Source: Xylanimicrobium pachnodae JCM 13526 = NBRC 107786
GTDB taxonomy: Bacteria > Actinomycetota > Actinomycetes > Actinomycetales > Cellulomonadaceae
Direction: 5' to 3'
Length of the DNA: 64,000 bases
NCBI GenBank assembly: GCA_001592145.1
Contig: BCWJ01000009.1
Coordinates: forward strand, 62,001-126,000
Below the pieces are notes generated by a model. The model did no database searches and was not told the origin of the DNA. It saw nothing but the letters and a program-made list of their open reading frames with translations. The position numbers and the translations under genes were made by a program. Below, piece after piece: positions 41,530-49,596 of this stretch; position 1 is the stretch's first letter, and the number at the start of each line of letters is the position of its first letter.

Positions 41530-42987
41530 TCAGAAGCCGATCCACGACCGCAGCGGGCCCTGCAGGAAGTAGACGACGAACAGCACGGCCGCCAGGTACA
41601 GCAGCGGGTGCATCTGCCGCGCCTTGCCCACCGCCAGCTTGATGACCACGTAGGCGATGATGCCCGCGCCGATGCCGGCGGTGATGGAGTAGGTGAACGG
41701 CATGAGCACGATGGTGAGGAACGCGGGCAGGGCCACCTCGTAGTTCTTCCAGTCGATGCCCGTGATCTGGGTCAGCATCAGGAAGCCGACCACGATGAGG
41801 GCCGGGGTGGCGGCCTCGTGCGGCACCATCTGGACCACGGGGGCCAGGAACATCGCCAGCAGGAACGCGATGCCCGTCACCACGGACGCCAGGCCCGTGC
41901 GGGCGCCGTCGCCCACGCCGGACGCCGACTCGACGTACGACGTGTTCGACGAGACGGAGCCCATGCCACCGGCTGCGGCGGCGATCGAGTCGACGATGAG
42001 GATCTGGCGGGTCTTCGGCGGGTTGCCGTCCGCCTCCAGCAGCCCGGCCTCGCCGCCCACGGCCACCATGGTGCCCATGGTGTCGAAGAAGTCGGCCAGC
42101 ATGATGGTGAACACCAGCAGGATGACGGCGACGACGCCGATGTTGCGGAACGAGCCGAGCAGCGAGAAGTTACCCAGGATCCCGAAGGTGGGCAGGCCCC
42201 AGCCGTCGGTGAGCTGCGGCACGGTGAGCGCCCACCCGCCGGGGTTCGACCCGTCGGCACCCTGTGCGCCGATGCTGCCGATCGCCTCGACGATGATCGC
42301 CAGCACCGTGGAGCCGATGATCGCGACGAGGATGGCGCCGCGCACCTTCTTGATCGTGAGGATGATCGCCGCGAGCAGGCCGACGACGAACACGAGGATG
42401 GGCCACGAGCCCAGCGACCCGTCGATGCCGAGCTGCACGGGGGTGCCGGCCCCGCTGCGCACGAAGCCCGAGTCCACGAAGCCGATAAACGCGATGAACA
42501 GGCCGATCCCGACCGAGATGGCGACCTTGAGCTCGTGCGGCACCGCCCGGAACACGGCCTCCCGGAACCCGGTGAGCACCAGGATCAGGATGATCAGACC
42601 CTCGATCACGATGATGCCCATCGCGTCGGCCCATGTCATGCCCGGGATGGTGGCGATCGAGAAGGCGACGACGGCGTTGAGTCCCATGCCCGCCGCGAGC
42701 GCCAGGGGGAAGTTCGCCACGACGCCCATGAGGATCGTCATGACGCCCGCCACCAGGGCGGTGACGGCGGCGATCTGCGACCCGTCGCCGTCGGCGAGGA
42801 AGTTCCCGGTGCCGTCCGGGACGCCGCCCAGGATGATCGGGTTGAGCACCAGGATGTACGCCATCGTGAAGAACGTGACGAGTCCACCGCGGACCTCGGC
42901 CCCGATGGTCGAGCCGCGTTCGGTGATCTTGAAGTAGCGATCGAGTGCGCCGAGCTGCTGGGTCGGCGCTGTCGTCGTAGTGGCCAT
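41530..42987 (-). CDS. NCS2 family purine permease (AzgA-like)
   Basis: A 485-residue transporter with 12-14 hydrophobic segments. Family marks are RGGLVTFFTMAYILVLNP, AAGMGLNAVVAF, LADFFDTMGTMVAVGGEAGLL and SSNTSYVESASGVGDGARTGLASVVTG. AzgA-type NCS2 proteins import adenine, guanine or hypoxanthine with protons. ATG at 42987 gives MATTTTAPTQQLGALDRYFK, a normal start; longer openings are shadows. The gene stands alone, with no purine salvage genes beside it. Confidence 0.94.
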   Translation of the reverse strand: MATTTTAPTQQLGALDRYFKITERGSTIGAEVRGGLVTFFTMAYILVLNPIILGGVPDGTGNFLADGDGSQIAAVTALVAGVMTILMGVVANFPLALAAGMGLNAVVAFSIATIPGMTWADAMGIIVIEGLIILILVLTGFREAVFRAVPHELKVAISVGIGLFIAFIGFVDSGFVRSGAGTPVQLGIDGSLGSWPILVFVVGLLAAIILTIKKVRGAILVAIIGSTVLAIIVEAIGSIGAQGADGSNPGGWALTVPQLTDGWGLPTFGILGNFSLLGSFRNIGVVAVILLVFTIMLADFFDTMGTMVAVGGEAGLLEADGNPPKTRQILIVDSIAAAAGGMGSVSSNTSYVESASGVGDGARTGLASVVTGIAFLLAMFLAPVVQMVPHEAATPALIVVGFLMLTQITGIDWKNYEVALPAFLTIVLMPFTYSITAGIGAGIIAYVVIKLAVGKARQMHPLLYLAAVLFVVYFLQGPLRSWIGF

Positions 42988-43046
42988 GAGCCGTATCGTG
43001 CCAGGATCGGCGCCGATCTCGGCCAACCTTGCACTCAGTGATGGGC

Positions 43047-44552
43047 TCAGTAGGCCCCGGCGCCGCCGAACACGGCCTTGGCCGTGCGGGCCAGGATCAT
43101 GAGGTCGCCGAACGCCGTCCAGTTCTCCGCGTAGTACACGTCGAGGCGCACGCACTCCTCCCACGGCAGGTCCGAGCGGCCACCCACCTGCCACAGGCCG
43201 GTGAGGCCCGGCTTGACCAGCAGGCGGCGTCGCATGCGCGCCTCGTACCGGCTCGCCTCCGCAGGCAGGGGCGGGCGCGGCCCCACGAGAGACATCTGGC
43301 CCAGCAGCACGTTGAAGAGCTGCGGCAGCTCGTCCAGCGAGTACCGGCGCAGCACCCGGCCCACGCGGGTCACGCGGGGGTCGGCGCGATGCTTGAACAG
43401 CACACCGGCGCCGTCGTGCCCGTTCGCCGCGACGTGCTCCAGCCGGTCCTCGGCGTCCACCACCATGCTGCGGAACTTGAGCATGCGGAACGTCTCGCCG
43501 CCGCGGCCCACCCGGTCCTGCCCGAACAGCACCGGGCCGCGGCTGGTCACCTTGACGGCGACGGCGACGGCGAGCAGCACGGGCGAGAGCAGCAGGGTGA
43601 GCAGCCCCGCCCCCACCCAGTCCATGGCCGCCTTCGCGACGAACCGGGGCCCGGAGAACCGCGGGGCGTCCACGTGGAGCAGGCTCACCCCCGCCGCCGG
43701 GGTCACCGTGATGCGCGGCCCCGCCACGTCGGCCAGCTCGGCCGTGAGCATGAGGTCCACACCCACCGGTTCCAGCTCCCAGCCGAGCCTGCGCACGACG
43801 TCGGCGGTGATCGCGTCGGAGCCCGAGACCGCCACGCAGTCCGCCCCTACGGAGGCGGCCACCACACCCGGGTTGCGCAGGTCGCCCAGCACCGGGACGC
43901 CCTCGATCTGCTCCCCCGCGCGCACCGTGCCCGTCGGGACGCACACGCCCACGACGCGGTACCCGGAGGCGGGCCTCCCGTTGAGCTCACGGATGAGCCG
44001 CTCGGCCTGTTCGCGCAACCCGATGGCGAGCACCGCCGTCGTCATCCCGCGCCGGGCTCGGTTCCGGTGCAGCCACCGCCGCCACAGGTACCGGTCGGCG
44101 AGCAGGCCGGCGAGCCCCACCGGAAGACCCACCAGCACGTAGAGACGCACCGCGGGTACCGACGTGAGGAACGCGGCGATGGCGATCAGGCTGAACAGCC
44201 GCCAGGAGGCGTCGAACACCCGGTGGTACTCCAGCGGGCCGGACCCGAACACCCGCTGGTCGTAGGACTTGGTGGCCGCGAGCGCCGCCAGCCACAGCGG
44301 GATCAGGCCCACCGACATGATCGTGCGCAGCACCACGCCGCTCATCGAGGCCGCCGGGCCGCTCACGAGCACACGGACCACCGACACCACGGCCGAGGTC
44401 GCGGCCAGCACGGCCACGTCGGTCAGCACGAGCCGTAGGCGGTAGTCCAGATGCCACTTCTTGCTGTTGAACGCAGCCCGCGTCGCCACCAGGGACCGGG
44501 CGCGCTGGGCAGCGTGCGGACTGCCCATACGGCTGGGAAGCGTGGCGGACAC
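43047..44552 (-). CDS. Polyprenyl glycosylphosphotransferase, sugar transferase family
   Basis: A 501-residue membrane enzyme that transfers a sugar phosphate from a nucleotide sugar to a polyprenyl phosphate, starting an exopolysaccharide or glycopolymer. The N-terminal ~150 residues hold about five helices, then a nucleotide-binding-like middle domain, another helix, and the catalytic domain with DRVGRGGETFRMLKFRSMV, RYSLDELPQLFNVLLGQMSLVGPRPPLPAE and PGLTGLWQVGGRSDL. GTG at 44552 has GAAGGA 5 bp before it, better than an upstream ATG at 44603. No other polysaccharide gene is nearby. Confidence 0.92.
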   Translation of the reverse strand: MSATLPSRMGSPHAAQRARSLVATRAAFNSKKWHLDYRLRLVLTDVAVLAATSAVVSVVRVLVSGPAASMSGVVLRTIMSVGLIPLWLAALAATKSYDQRVFGSGPLEYHRVFDASWRLFSLIAIAAFLTSVPAVRLYVLVGLPVGLAGLLADRYLWRRWLHRNRARRGMTTAVLAIGLREQAERLIRELNGRPASGYRVVGVCVPTGTVRAGEQIEGVPVLGDLRNPGVVAASVGADCVAVSGSDAITADVVRRLGWELEPVGVDLMLTAELADVAGPRITVTPAAGVSLLHVDAPRFSGPRFVAKAAMDWVGAGLLTLLLSPVLLAVAVAVKVTSRGPVLFGQDRVGRGGETFRMLKFRSMVVDAEDRLEHVAANGHDGAGVLFKHRADPRVTRVGRVLRRYSLDELPQLFNVLLGQMSLVGPRPPLPAEASRYEARMRRRLLVKPGLTGLWQVGGRSDLPWEECVRLDVYYAENWTAFGDLMILARTAKAVFGGAGAY

Positions 44553-44782
44553 GTGGATCCTTCGTGAGTGGGGCGGTGCACTCTCGACTCTAGGAGCGAC
44601 CATCGGGTCACGACGGCCGGGCTCCGACGTTTCACCTACGGCCCACCCGCAGTTCACCCGCGACGCGGGGAGGACTTTCCCAACTGCCCTTTTTGCCCGG
44701 AACCTCTGCGGGGTCGACGCGCCGCGCCCTGCGCGGTCGACGCACGCGGCGGCACCGCCCGGCACATCACGGCACGCGTTCG

Positions 44783-44788
44783 TAGACT
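44783..44788 (+). promoter_or_regulatory. -10 box of the DUF2530 gene, probable leaderless start
   Basis: TAGACT ends 6 bp before the GTG at 44795, with no ribosome site between. The 242-bp divergent gap (44553-44794) also holds a TAGAGT -10 candidate for the sugar transferase on the minus strand. Confidence 0.5.
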
Positions 44789-44794
44789 GGGCGG

Positions 44795-45037
44795 GTGCCC
44801 TCGCTCCTGCGGATCCTCACCCACCCCGAGTCGCGGCGACCCGGGCCTCCCCCGATGGTCGTGAACCTGCGCGTCGTGGTGCTCGCGGGCATCGCCTGCT
44901 GGGTGGTCGCGACCGTCGTGCTCGCGATCCTCGTGGCCGCCGGGGTCAAGCCGTGGACGACGCTCGCCGTCTGCGCATCGGGGCTCGCGCTGGGCGGGAT
45001 CGGCCTGCTGTGGGCGCGGGGGCAGCGCACGTCGTAG
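44795..45037 (+). CDS. DUF2530 domain-containing small membrane protein
   Basis: An 80-residue protein with two hydrophobic helices (VVVLAGIACWVVATVVLAILVAA and TTLAVCASGLALGGIGLLWA) preceded by PPPMVVNLR, the pattern of DUF2530, an actinobacterial family of unknown function. GTG at 44795 follows a -10 box directly. It converges on the sacsin-like gene with a 43-bp gap that contains a triple repeat. Confidence 0.82.
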   Translation: MPSLLRILTHPESRRPGPPPMVVNLRVVVLAGIACWVVATVVLAILVAAGVKPWTTLAVCASGLALGGIGLLWARGQRTS

Positions 45038-45045
45038 TCGCAGCA

Positions 45046-45090
45046 CGCGGTCAGGGCAGGCGCGGTCAGGGCACGCGCGGTCAGGGCACG
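45046..45090. repeat. 15-bp x 3 tandem repeat across the sacsin-like stop codon
   Basis: Units cgcggtcagggca(c/g)g lie at 45046-45060, 45061-45075 and 45076-45090. Each unit carries TCA, that is TGA on the minus strand, in the same frame. The third unit (first met by the ribosome) provides the stop, and two more stops follow in frame. Confidence 0.9.
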
Positions 45091-48000
45091 CGCGGCGCGG
45101 ACCACGCGACGGTCGCCCACAGTTCCTGCGCCCGGTCCGGCGCGTGCAGCGCCGCCCGCAGCAGCGCGGTGAGGTGGGGGGCTCCCAGGTGGTCGGCGAG
45201 GGCGTCGGCCAGGGCATCCTGGTCCACCGCGTGGACCCCGGCGGCATCGACCCAGTACCGGACCGGGTGGCCCTGGACCCGCAGGTCGCCGTGATGGTGC
45301 CAGGCGGTCGGCACGCGATCGTCCAGCCCGGTGATCCGCGGGTCGAGCGTGCGCACGGTGACGTCGTCGCCCCCGTCGTCGACGGGCTGCTCGGCCGCGA
45401 CGGGGAGGTCGAGCAGCTCCCCGAGCGCGGCCGCCGCACCCGCGGCCGCGGGCAGCACCGGGCACCGCTGGGCCCAGCGGCTCCCGGTCGCGACGACGAC
45501 GGCGTCCGCGTCGACGACGGCGGTCACGTCCGCGTGCAGCGCGGGGAGCCGGTCGGGCAGCGGGTCCAGGACGGTGGCCCGCTCCGCCGGGTCGTCGATG
45601 CCGAGGGCGGCCGTGGCCAGTCCCTGCCAGACGGCGAGGGCGTCACGCACGGGGACCCGCGTGCCGACGGGGCCGAGCGCGTCGAGCACCGCCGACCAGT
45701 CCGCGGGGTCGAGCTCGGCCAGGGACGCGACGCCGCCGAGAGCGCGGAGCATCTCGCCGTCGAGGCCGGCCGCCCACGCAGGGGGCGCAGGCAGCAACGG
45801 GACGCCGTGGTGCAGGGCGAACGCGCCACCCGTGCGGCCGCCCAGGGCGCGGCGGAGCCACCACGCCGCGTACGACGGCGCAGGGGCCGCGCCCCGGCGC
45901 GCGCCGGGCCCGGGCAGTATCGGGGTGACCAGGGCGCGGCGCAGGGCCGGTTCTCGTGCGACGAGCGAGAGGGCCTGGGGCCAGGAGCCGTCGGCGACGG
46001 CGTCGAGGTCCGCGATCGCCTCGAGGTCGGCCAGGAGCACGTCGGCACCCCAGCGGTGCCCCAGGTGCGCCAGGTAGTCCTGCCAGCTCGCGAGCCAGGC
46101 GGCCGGGGAGTCGGGGTCGTCGTCCTCGCTGACGGGGTCGGCGGCGTCGCCGGCGGTGAGGACCTCCGGGATGCGGTAGACGTCCAACGTGGCATGTGCG
46201 CCCGCCACCGACAGCGTGTCCGGGGCGTGGTGGTCGAGCACATCGGCGGCGACGACGTCGAGGCCGTCCAGGTGCTCCGCCGCCCACGTGCCCGGCAGCG
46301 CCGTCTCCCGCAGGGGCGCGACGCCACCGGCCACGACCGGCACGGGCAGCTCGCCCGTCCAGAACGGGACCGCGCTCGCGGGAGCCCCGGCGACCAGGTC
46401 GAGCACGGCGTCGACCACCGCGCGGGCGGGCGCGGTCCCCGCGTCGGCCGCACCGTCGGCGTCGGCGTCGGTCTCGGCCTCGGCGTCGGCGTCGAGGAGG
46501 TCGGCCGCCGCGTCGAGGGCCGCGCCACGCACGGCGGGGTCGCGCAGCACGGTGGCGGGGTCGAACGGGACGGCACCGACCCGCGCGAGCGCCGGGTGCG
46601 CGGCGTCCGGGTGCACGACGCGCAACCCGAGCGCACCCACCGCGTGCAGCGCCTCCCGGGACGCTGCAGAAGGAAGCACCAGGCCACGGGCACCACGGGC
46701 CAGCCGACCGTCGGCGAGCGGCACCGGGGCGCCCGCCAGGGCCTCGCGCACCGCCGGGTCCGCGAGATGGCCGGCGAGCGCCGCGTACACGGCGTACCAG
46801 CGGGCGGGCGGCAAGCCGGCCAGGTCGTCGAGCAGGTCTGCCAGCGGGACCACCGTGGCGCCCAGCCGCCGGGCCACCGCGTGGTGCCGCGGCGCGAGCG
46901 GCACCGTACCGAGCGCGTCCGCGACGGCGTCGTCCTCTCCGACCGACCCCGCGAGCAGCACCGCGTCACGCGGCGCGACACCGCCAAGCAGCGGGGCCGC
47001 TGCGAGCGCCTCCGTCGCCGCCGCCCGGATCGCCGCGTCCAGGTCGCTCGCGGGCAGGCCGTCCGGGACGAGGGTCAGCACGTCGGCGGGGCCGTCCACC
47101 AGACCGGCCAGCAGCTCGGCATAGGCACGCCCTGCCGCCTCGGCGATGCGGTCGGTGGCGGCGCCGGGGAGCACGCGGCGCCGGCCCGGGTCCACGGGGA
47201 AGCCCGCGACGAGCAGCGCGGGGAACGTCAACGGCACGTCGGTGGGGGTGGGCGCGTGCAGCACCCGGCCGATGCCGTCGCGGACGTCACGCGGCAACGC
47301 CCAGGTCACCGACCAGGCGAGGGTGCGCTGCTCGGCGGGCAGGCCGGCCACGTCGGCGGGGTCCAGCCGGCCCGCGGTCCGGTGGACCACCCACCGCTCG
47401 TCGACCCCGTCCAGGACGCGCTCCACGCCGTCGACGTCGATGCTGACGCGCTCCAGTGCGGGCAGGGCGAGCAGCAGGGCGTCGTCCACCGCGGCGAGCT
47501 GGGCGCGCACGGCGGACACGGCATCGGCGTCCCGCAGCACGAGCTCGACCACCGTGTCACCGCCGCTGGGCCGGTCCGGGAACGGCAGCCGGAGCACGGC
47601 CGCACGGGTGCCCGCCGTCAGCCCGGCGGCGTCGAGCTCGGCTCGGGTCAGGGCGGCGCTGAACCGGACGCCGCCCGTCCTGGACCGCAGGGTGACGTCG
47701 TCGGCGACGGAGCGCACCGCGGCGAACCCGACGCCGAACCGGCCCACGGCGGCACCGCCGTCGGCGGGCGCGGTCGGCTTGGCCGATGCGCGCAGCGAGG
47801 CGAGCGACGCGACGCCCTCGGCGTCGAGCGGCGCACCCGGGTTGGACGCGCGCAGCACGGCCGGGCTCGCGGCGGTGTCCACGGTGAACGTGACACGCCC
47901 CAAGATGCCCGCACGGGCGGCGGCATCGGCCGCGTTCTGCGCGAGCTCGACGATCACACGGTCGCGGTAGTAGCCGCGCGCGTGGTCCTCCTCGAGGTTC

Positions 48001-48104
48001 GCGTCCTCGCGCAGCCGGGTGGGTGAGTCACGCCAGGCGCCGATCACGGCGCGGCGCAACACCGCCGTGCCGAAGGGGTCCGGGCCGACGGGATCGGCGC
48101 TCAC
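45081..48104 (-). CDS. Sacsin-like HSP90-type ATPase domain protein
   Basis: A 1007-residue cytoplasmic protein. Its first ~200 residues match the GHKL ATPase domain of sacsin and HSP90: ELAQNAADA (residues 53-61) as the N-box with Glu, Asn and Asp, a loop NPGAPLDAEG (~88-97), and the lid glycines GRFGVGF (121-127). The remaining ~800 residues are Ala/Leu/Val/Asp-rich, with no domain I recognise. The function is unknown; a chaperone-like role is inferred from the ATPase. GTG at 48104 lies 8 bp after the DUF3027 stop, so the genes are likely co-transcribed with the cold-shock gene upstream. Confidence 0.88.
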   Translation of the reverse strand: MSADPVGPDPFGTAVLRRAVIGAWRDSPTRLREDANLEEDHARGYYRDRVIVELAQNAADAAARAGILGRVTFTVDTAASPAVLRASNPGAPLDAEGVASLASLRASAKPTAPADGGAAVGRFGVGFAAVRSVADDVTLRSRTGGVRFSAALTRAELDAAGLTAGTRAAVLRLPFPDRPSGGDTVVELVLRDADAVSAVRAQLAAVDDALLLALPALERVSIDVDGVERVLDGVDERWVVHRTAGRLDPADVAGLPAEQRTLAWSVTWALPRDVRDGIGRVLHAPTPTDVPLTFPALLVAGFPVDPGRRRVLPGAATDRIAEAAGRAYAELLAGLVDGPADVLTLVPDGLPASDLDAAIRAAATEALAAAPLLGGVAPRDAVLLAGSVGEDDAVADALGTVPLAPRHHAVARRLGATVVPLADLLDDLAGLPPARWYAVYAALAGHLADPAVREALAGAPVPLADGRLARGARGLVLPSAASREALHAVGALGLRVVHPDAAHPALARVGAVPFDPATVLRDPAVRGAALDAAADLLDADAEAETDADADGAADAGTAPARAVVDAVLDLVAGAPASAVPFWTGELPVPVVAGGVAPLRETALPGTWAAEHLDGLDVVAADVLDHHAPDTLSVAGAHATLDVYRIPEVLTAGDAADPVSEDDDPDSPAAWLASWQDYLAHLGHRWGADVLLADLEAIADLDAVADGSWPQALSLVAREPALRRALVTPILPGPGARRGAAPAPSYAAWWLRRALGGRTGGAFALHHGVPLLPAPPAWAAGLDGEMLRALGGVASLAELDPADWSAVLDALGPVGTRVPVRDALAVWQGLATAALGIDDPAERATVLDPLPDRLPALHADVTAVVDADAVVVATGSRWAQRCPVLPAAAGAAAALGELLDLPVAAEQPVDDGGDDVTVRTLDPRITGLDDRVPTAWHHHGDLRVQGHPVRYWVDAAGVHAVDQDALADALADHLGAPHLTALLRAALHAPDRAQELWATVAWSAPRVP

Positions 48105-48112
48105 GGCGCGGG

Positions 48113-48973
48113 TCAGGCCTCGGGAGCGGCCGGAGTCGGGTCGACGGGCTCGGTCAGCGGGCTCGGCTCGACCGCCGGGGCCACGGCGCGACGCTCCACC
48201 AGCTCGACCCCCAGCTCGTCGATCAGCGGGTCCGGGGCGGGCCAGTCCGTGCCGGTGTGCTCGACGTCGGTCTCCGAGTGGGCGCCGCAGCCGTGGTCGA
48301 GGGACACGACCTTGCCGTCGTCGGGGGACCACGGGTTGGCGCACACCCCGAACACCTGGCCCAGCGAACCGCTGAGCGGCACCAGGTACCCGCAGGTCAT
48401 GCACTCCGCCGGGGAGCGCACGGCGCCCGCCGACGTCGGACCGGCCGATCCGCGGTACCAGCGCTGCGCCGCCTCGGCACGGCCGGTGGGTGACAGGGCG
48501 CGCACCCGGGCGAGCGCGAGCTCGTCGAGACCCACCGCGTCGTCGTCCTCGGTACCCGACGGCGTCCAGCCCGGCGCCAGGCGCGGATCGTCCGCCTTGA
48601 ACGGCAGCACGTCACCCGGGCCGATGTCACCGGGGCGCAGGCGGTCCGCCCACGGCAGCCAGTCGGGGGCCAGGATCGCGCCGTCACCGGGCAGCAGCTC
48701 CACCTCGCACACGGTCGCGTTGCGACCGCGCGGCACCCGGGACAGCGTGACCACCCACGACCACCCGTGGTAGCCCTTCATCGTCGCGGCGAACCGGTGG
48801 GAGACCAGACGGTCCTCGTCCACGGCGGCGCCCAGGTGCTCCCCCACGTCCCCTGGGGCGTCGGCCACCTCGACGGCCGCCGCGCGCGCGAGGTCGACGG
48901 CCCCGACGAGCACGGCCTCCTTCACGGGGCGCTTGGCACGGCTGGGGCTGGCGGCAGCCTGGACAGGGGTCAC
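48113..48973 (-). CDS. DUF3027 domain-containing protein
   Basis: A 286-residue protein of the actinobacterial DUF3027 family, function unknown. It includes FAATMKGYHGWSWVVTLSRV and GAILAPDWLPWADRLRPGD, strongly conserved blocks of the family. A cysteine set (CMTCGYL, GVCANPWSP, DHGCGAHSE) around residues ~205-245 looks like a zinc site. GTG at 48973 lies 14 bp after the cold-shock stop. The C-terminal ~40 residues are Pro/Glu-rich. Confidence 0.88.
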   Translation of the reverse strand: MTPVQAAASPSRAKRPVKEAVLVGAVDLARAAAVEVADAPGDVGEHLGAAVDEDRLVSHRFAATMKGYHGWSWVVTLSRVPRGRNATVCEVELLPGDGAILAPDWLPWADRLRPGDIGPGDVLPFKADDPRLAPGWTPSGTEDDDAVGLDELALARVRALSPTGRAEAAQRWYRGSAGPTSAGAVRSPAECMTCGYLVPLSGSLGQVFGVCANPWSPDDGKVVSLDHGCGAHSETDVEHTGTDWPAPDPLIDELGVELVERRAVAPAVEPSPLTEPVDPTPAAPEA

Positions 48974-48987
48974 TGGCGTATTGTCCC

Positions 48988-49365
48988 TCAGCCGTCGATC
49001 TGGTCGGCGACCGCGCGCAGGATCTTGGCCACCATCTCGGAGTCCTTCGGGTACCGGCCCTTGCGGAGCTCGTCACCGACCTTGTCGAGCTTCTTGACCA
49101 GGTCCTCGATGACGGCCGCCATGTCCGACGGCGCCGGACGCTTGGCCTTCGCCACCGACGGGGGCGCGTCGAGAACGGTCACCGACATCGCGGACGGCCC
49201 GCGGCGGCCGTCGGCCACGCCGTACTCCACCTTGGTGCCCGGCTTGGGGGCGACCGCCCCGGCGGGAAGGGCGGAGGCGTGCAGGAACACCTCGCCGCCG
49301 TCGTCGCCGGCGATGAAGCCGAAACCGCGCTCCGCGTCGAACCACTTGACCTTGCCGGTGGGCAC
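48988..49365 (-). CDS. Cold-shock domain protein with C-terminal extension
   Basis: A 125-residue protein. Residues 1-65 form a cold-shock domain: GKVKWFDAERGFGFIAGDDG with RNP1 GFGFIA, and VFLHASAL as RNP2. It binds single-stranded nucleic acid. The last ~55 residues (SDMAAVIEDLVKKLDKVG onward) are a charged helical extension absent from 67-residue CspA. Start is GTG at 49365, with GAGG 5 bp before it. A TAACCT -10 candidate (minus strand, 49441-49446) would give a ~70-base leader. It leads the DUF3027 and sacsin-like genes. Confidence 0.93.
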   Translation of the reverse strand: MPTGKVKWFDAERGFGFIAGDDGGEVFLHASALPAGAVAPKPGTKVEYGVADGRRGPSAMSVTVLDAPPSVAKAKRPAPSDMAAVIEDLVKKLDKVGDELRKGRYPKDSEMVAKILRAVADQIDG

Positions 49366-49583
49366 TGTGACCTCGTTCTCGTTGCTGCTCGTCGAACCCG
49401 GGCACGCCCGGAGCCGGTCCCGTCCCGGGGCCGATCCCCCAGGTTACCGGGAGCAGCCCCCATGGCCGAACGGTGTGCGCGGCAGGACACCCCCGCCCGG
49501 CGTGCGGCGCCGGTCGGCCCGGTGGGTCGTGGTGCCACCGGCCGCGCCCGCGTCCGGACGACCTCGAGCGGCGGCCGCGCGCG

Positions 49584-49589
49584 TAGCAT
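49584..49589 (+). promoter_or_regulatory. -10 box of the helicase-associated gene, probable leaderless start
   Basis: TAGCAT ends 7 bp before the ATG at 49597. The GTG at 49591 would lie upstream of the predicted transcription start, which favours the ATG. Confidence 0.5.
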
Positions 49590-49596
49590 CGTGAGG

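Noticed and set aside
45081-48104. Reading the sacsin-like ATPase as part of an anti-phage system
   Set aside because: Its neighbours are a cold-shock gene, DUF3027 and DUF2530, which look like housekeeping genes; no nuclease or other defence gene is adjacent.
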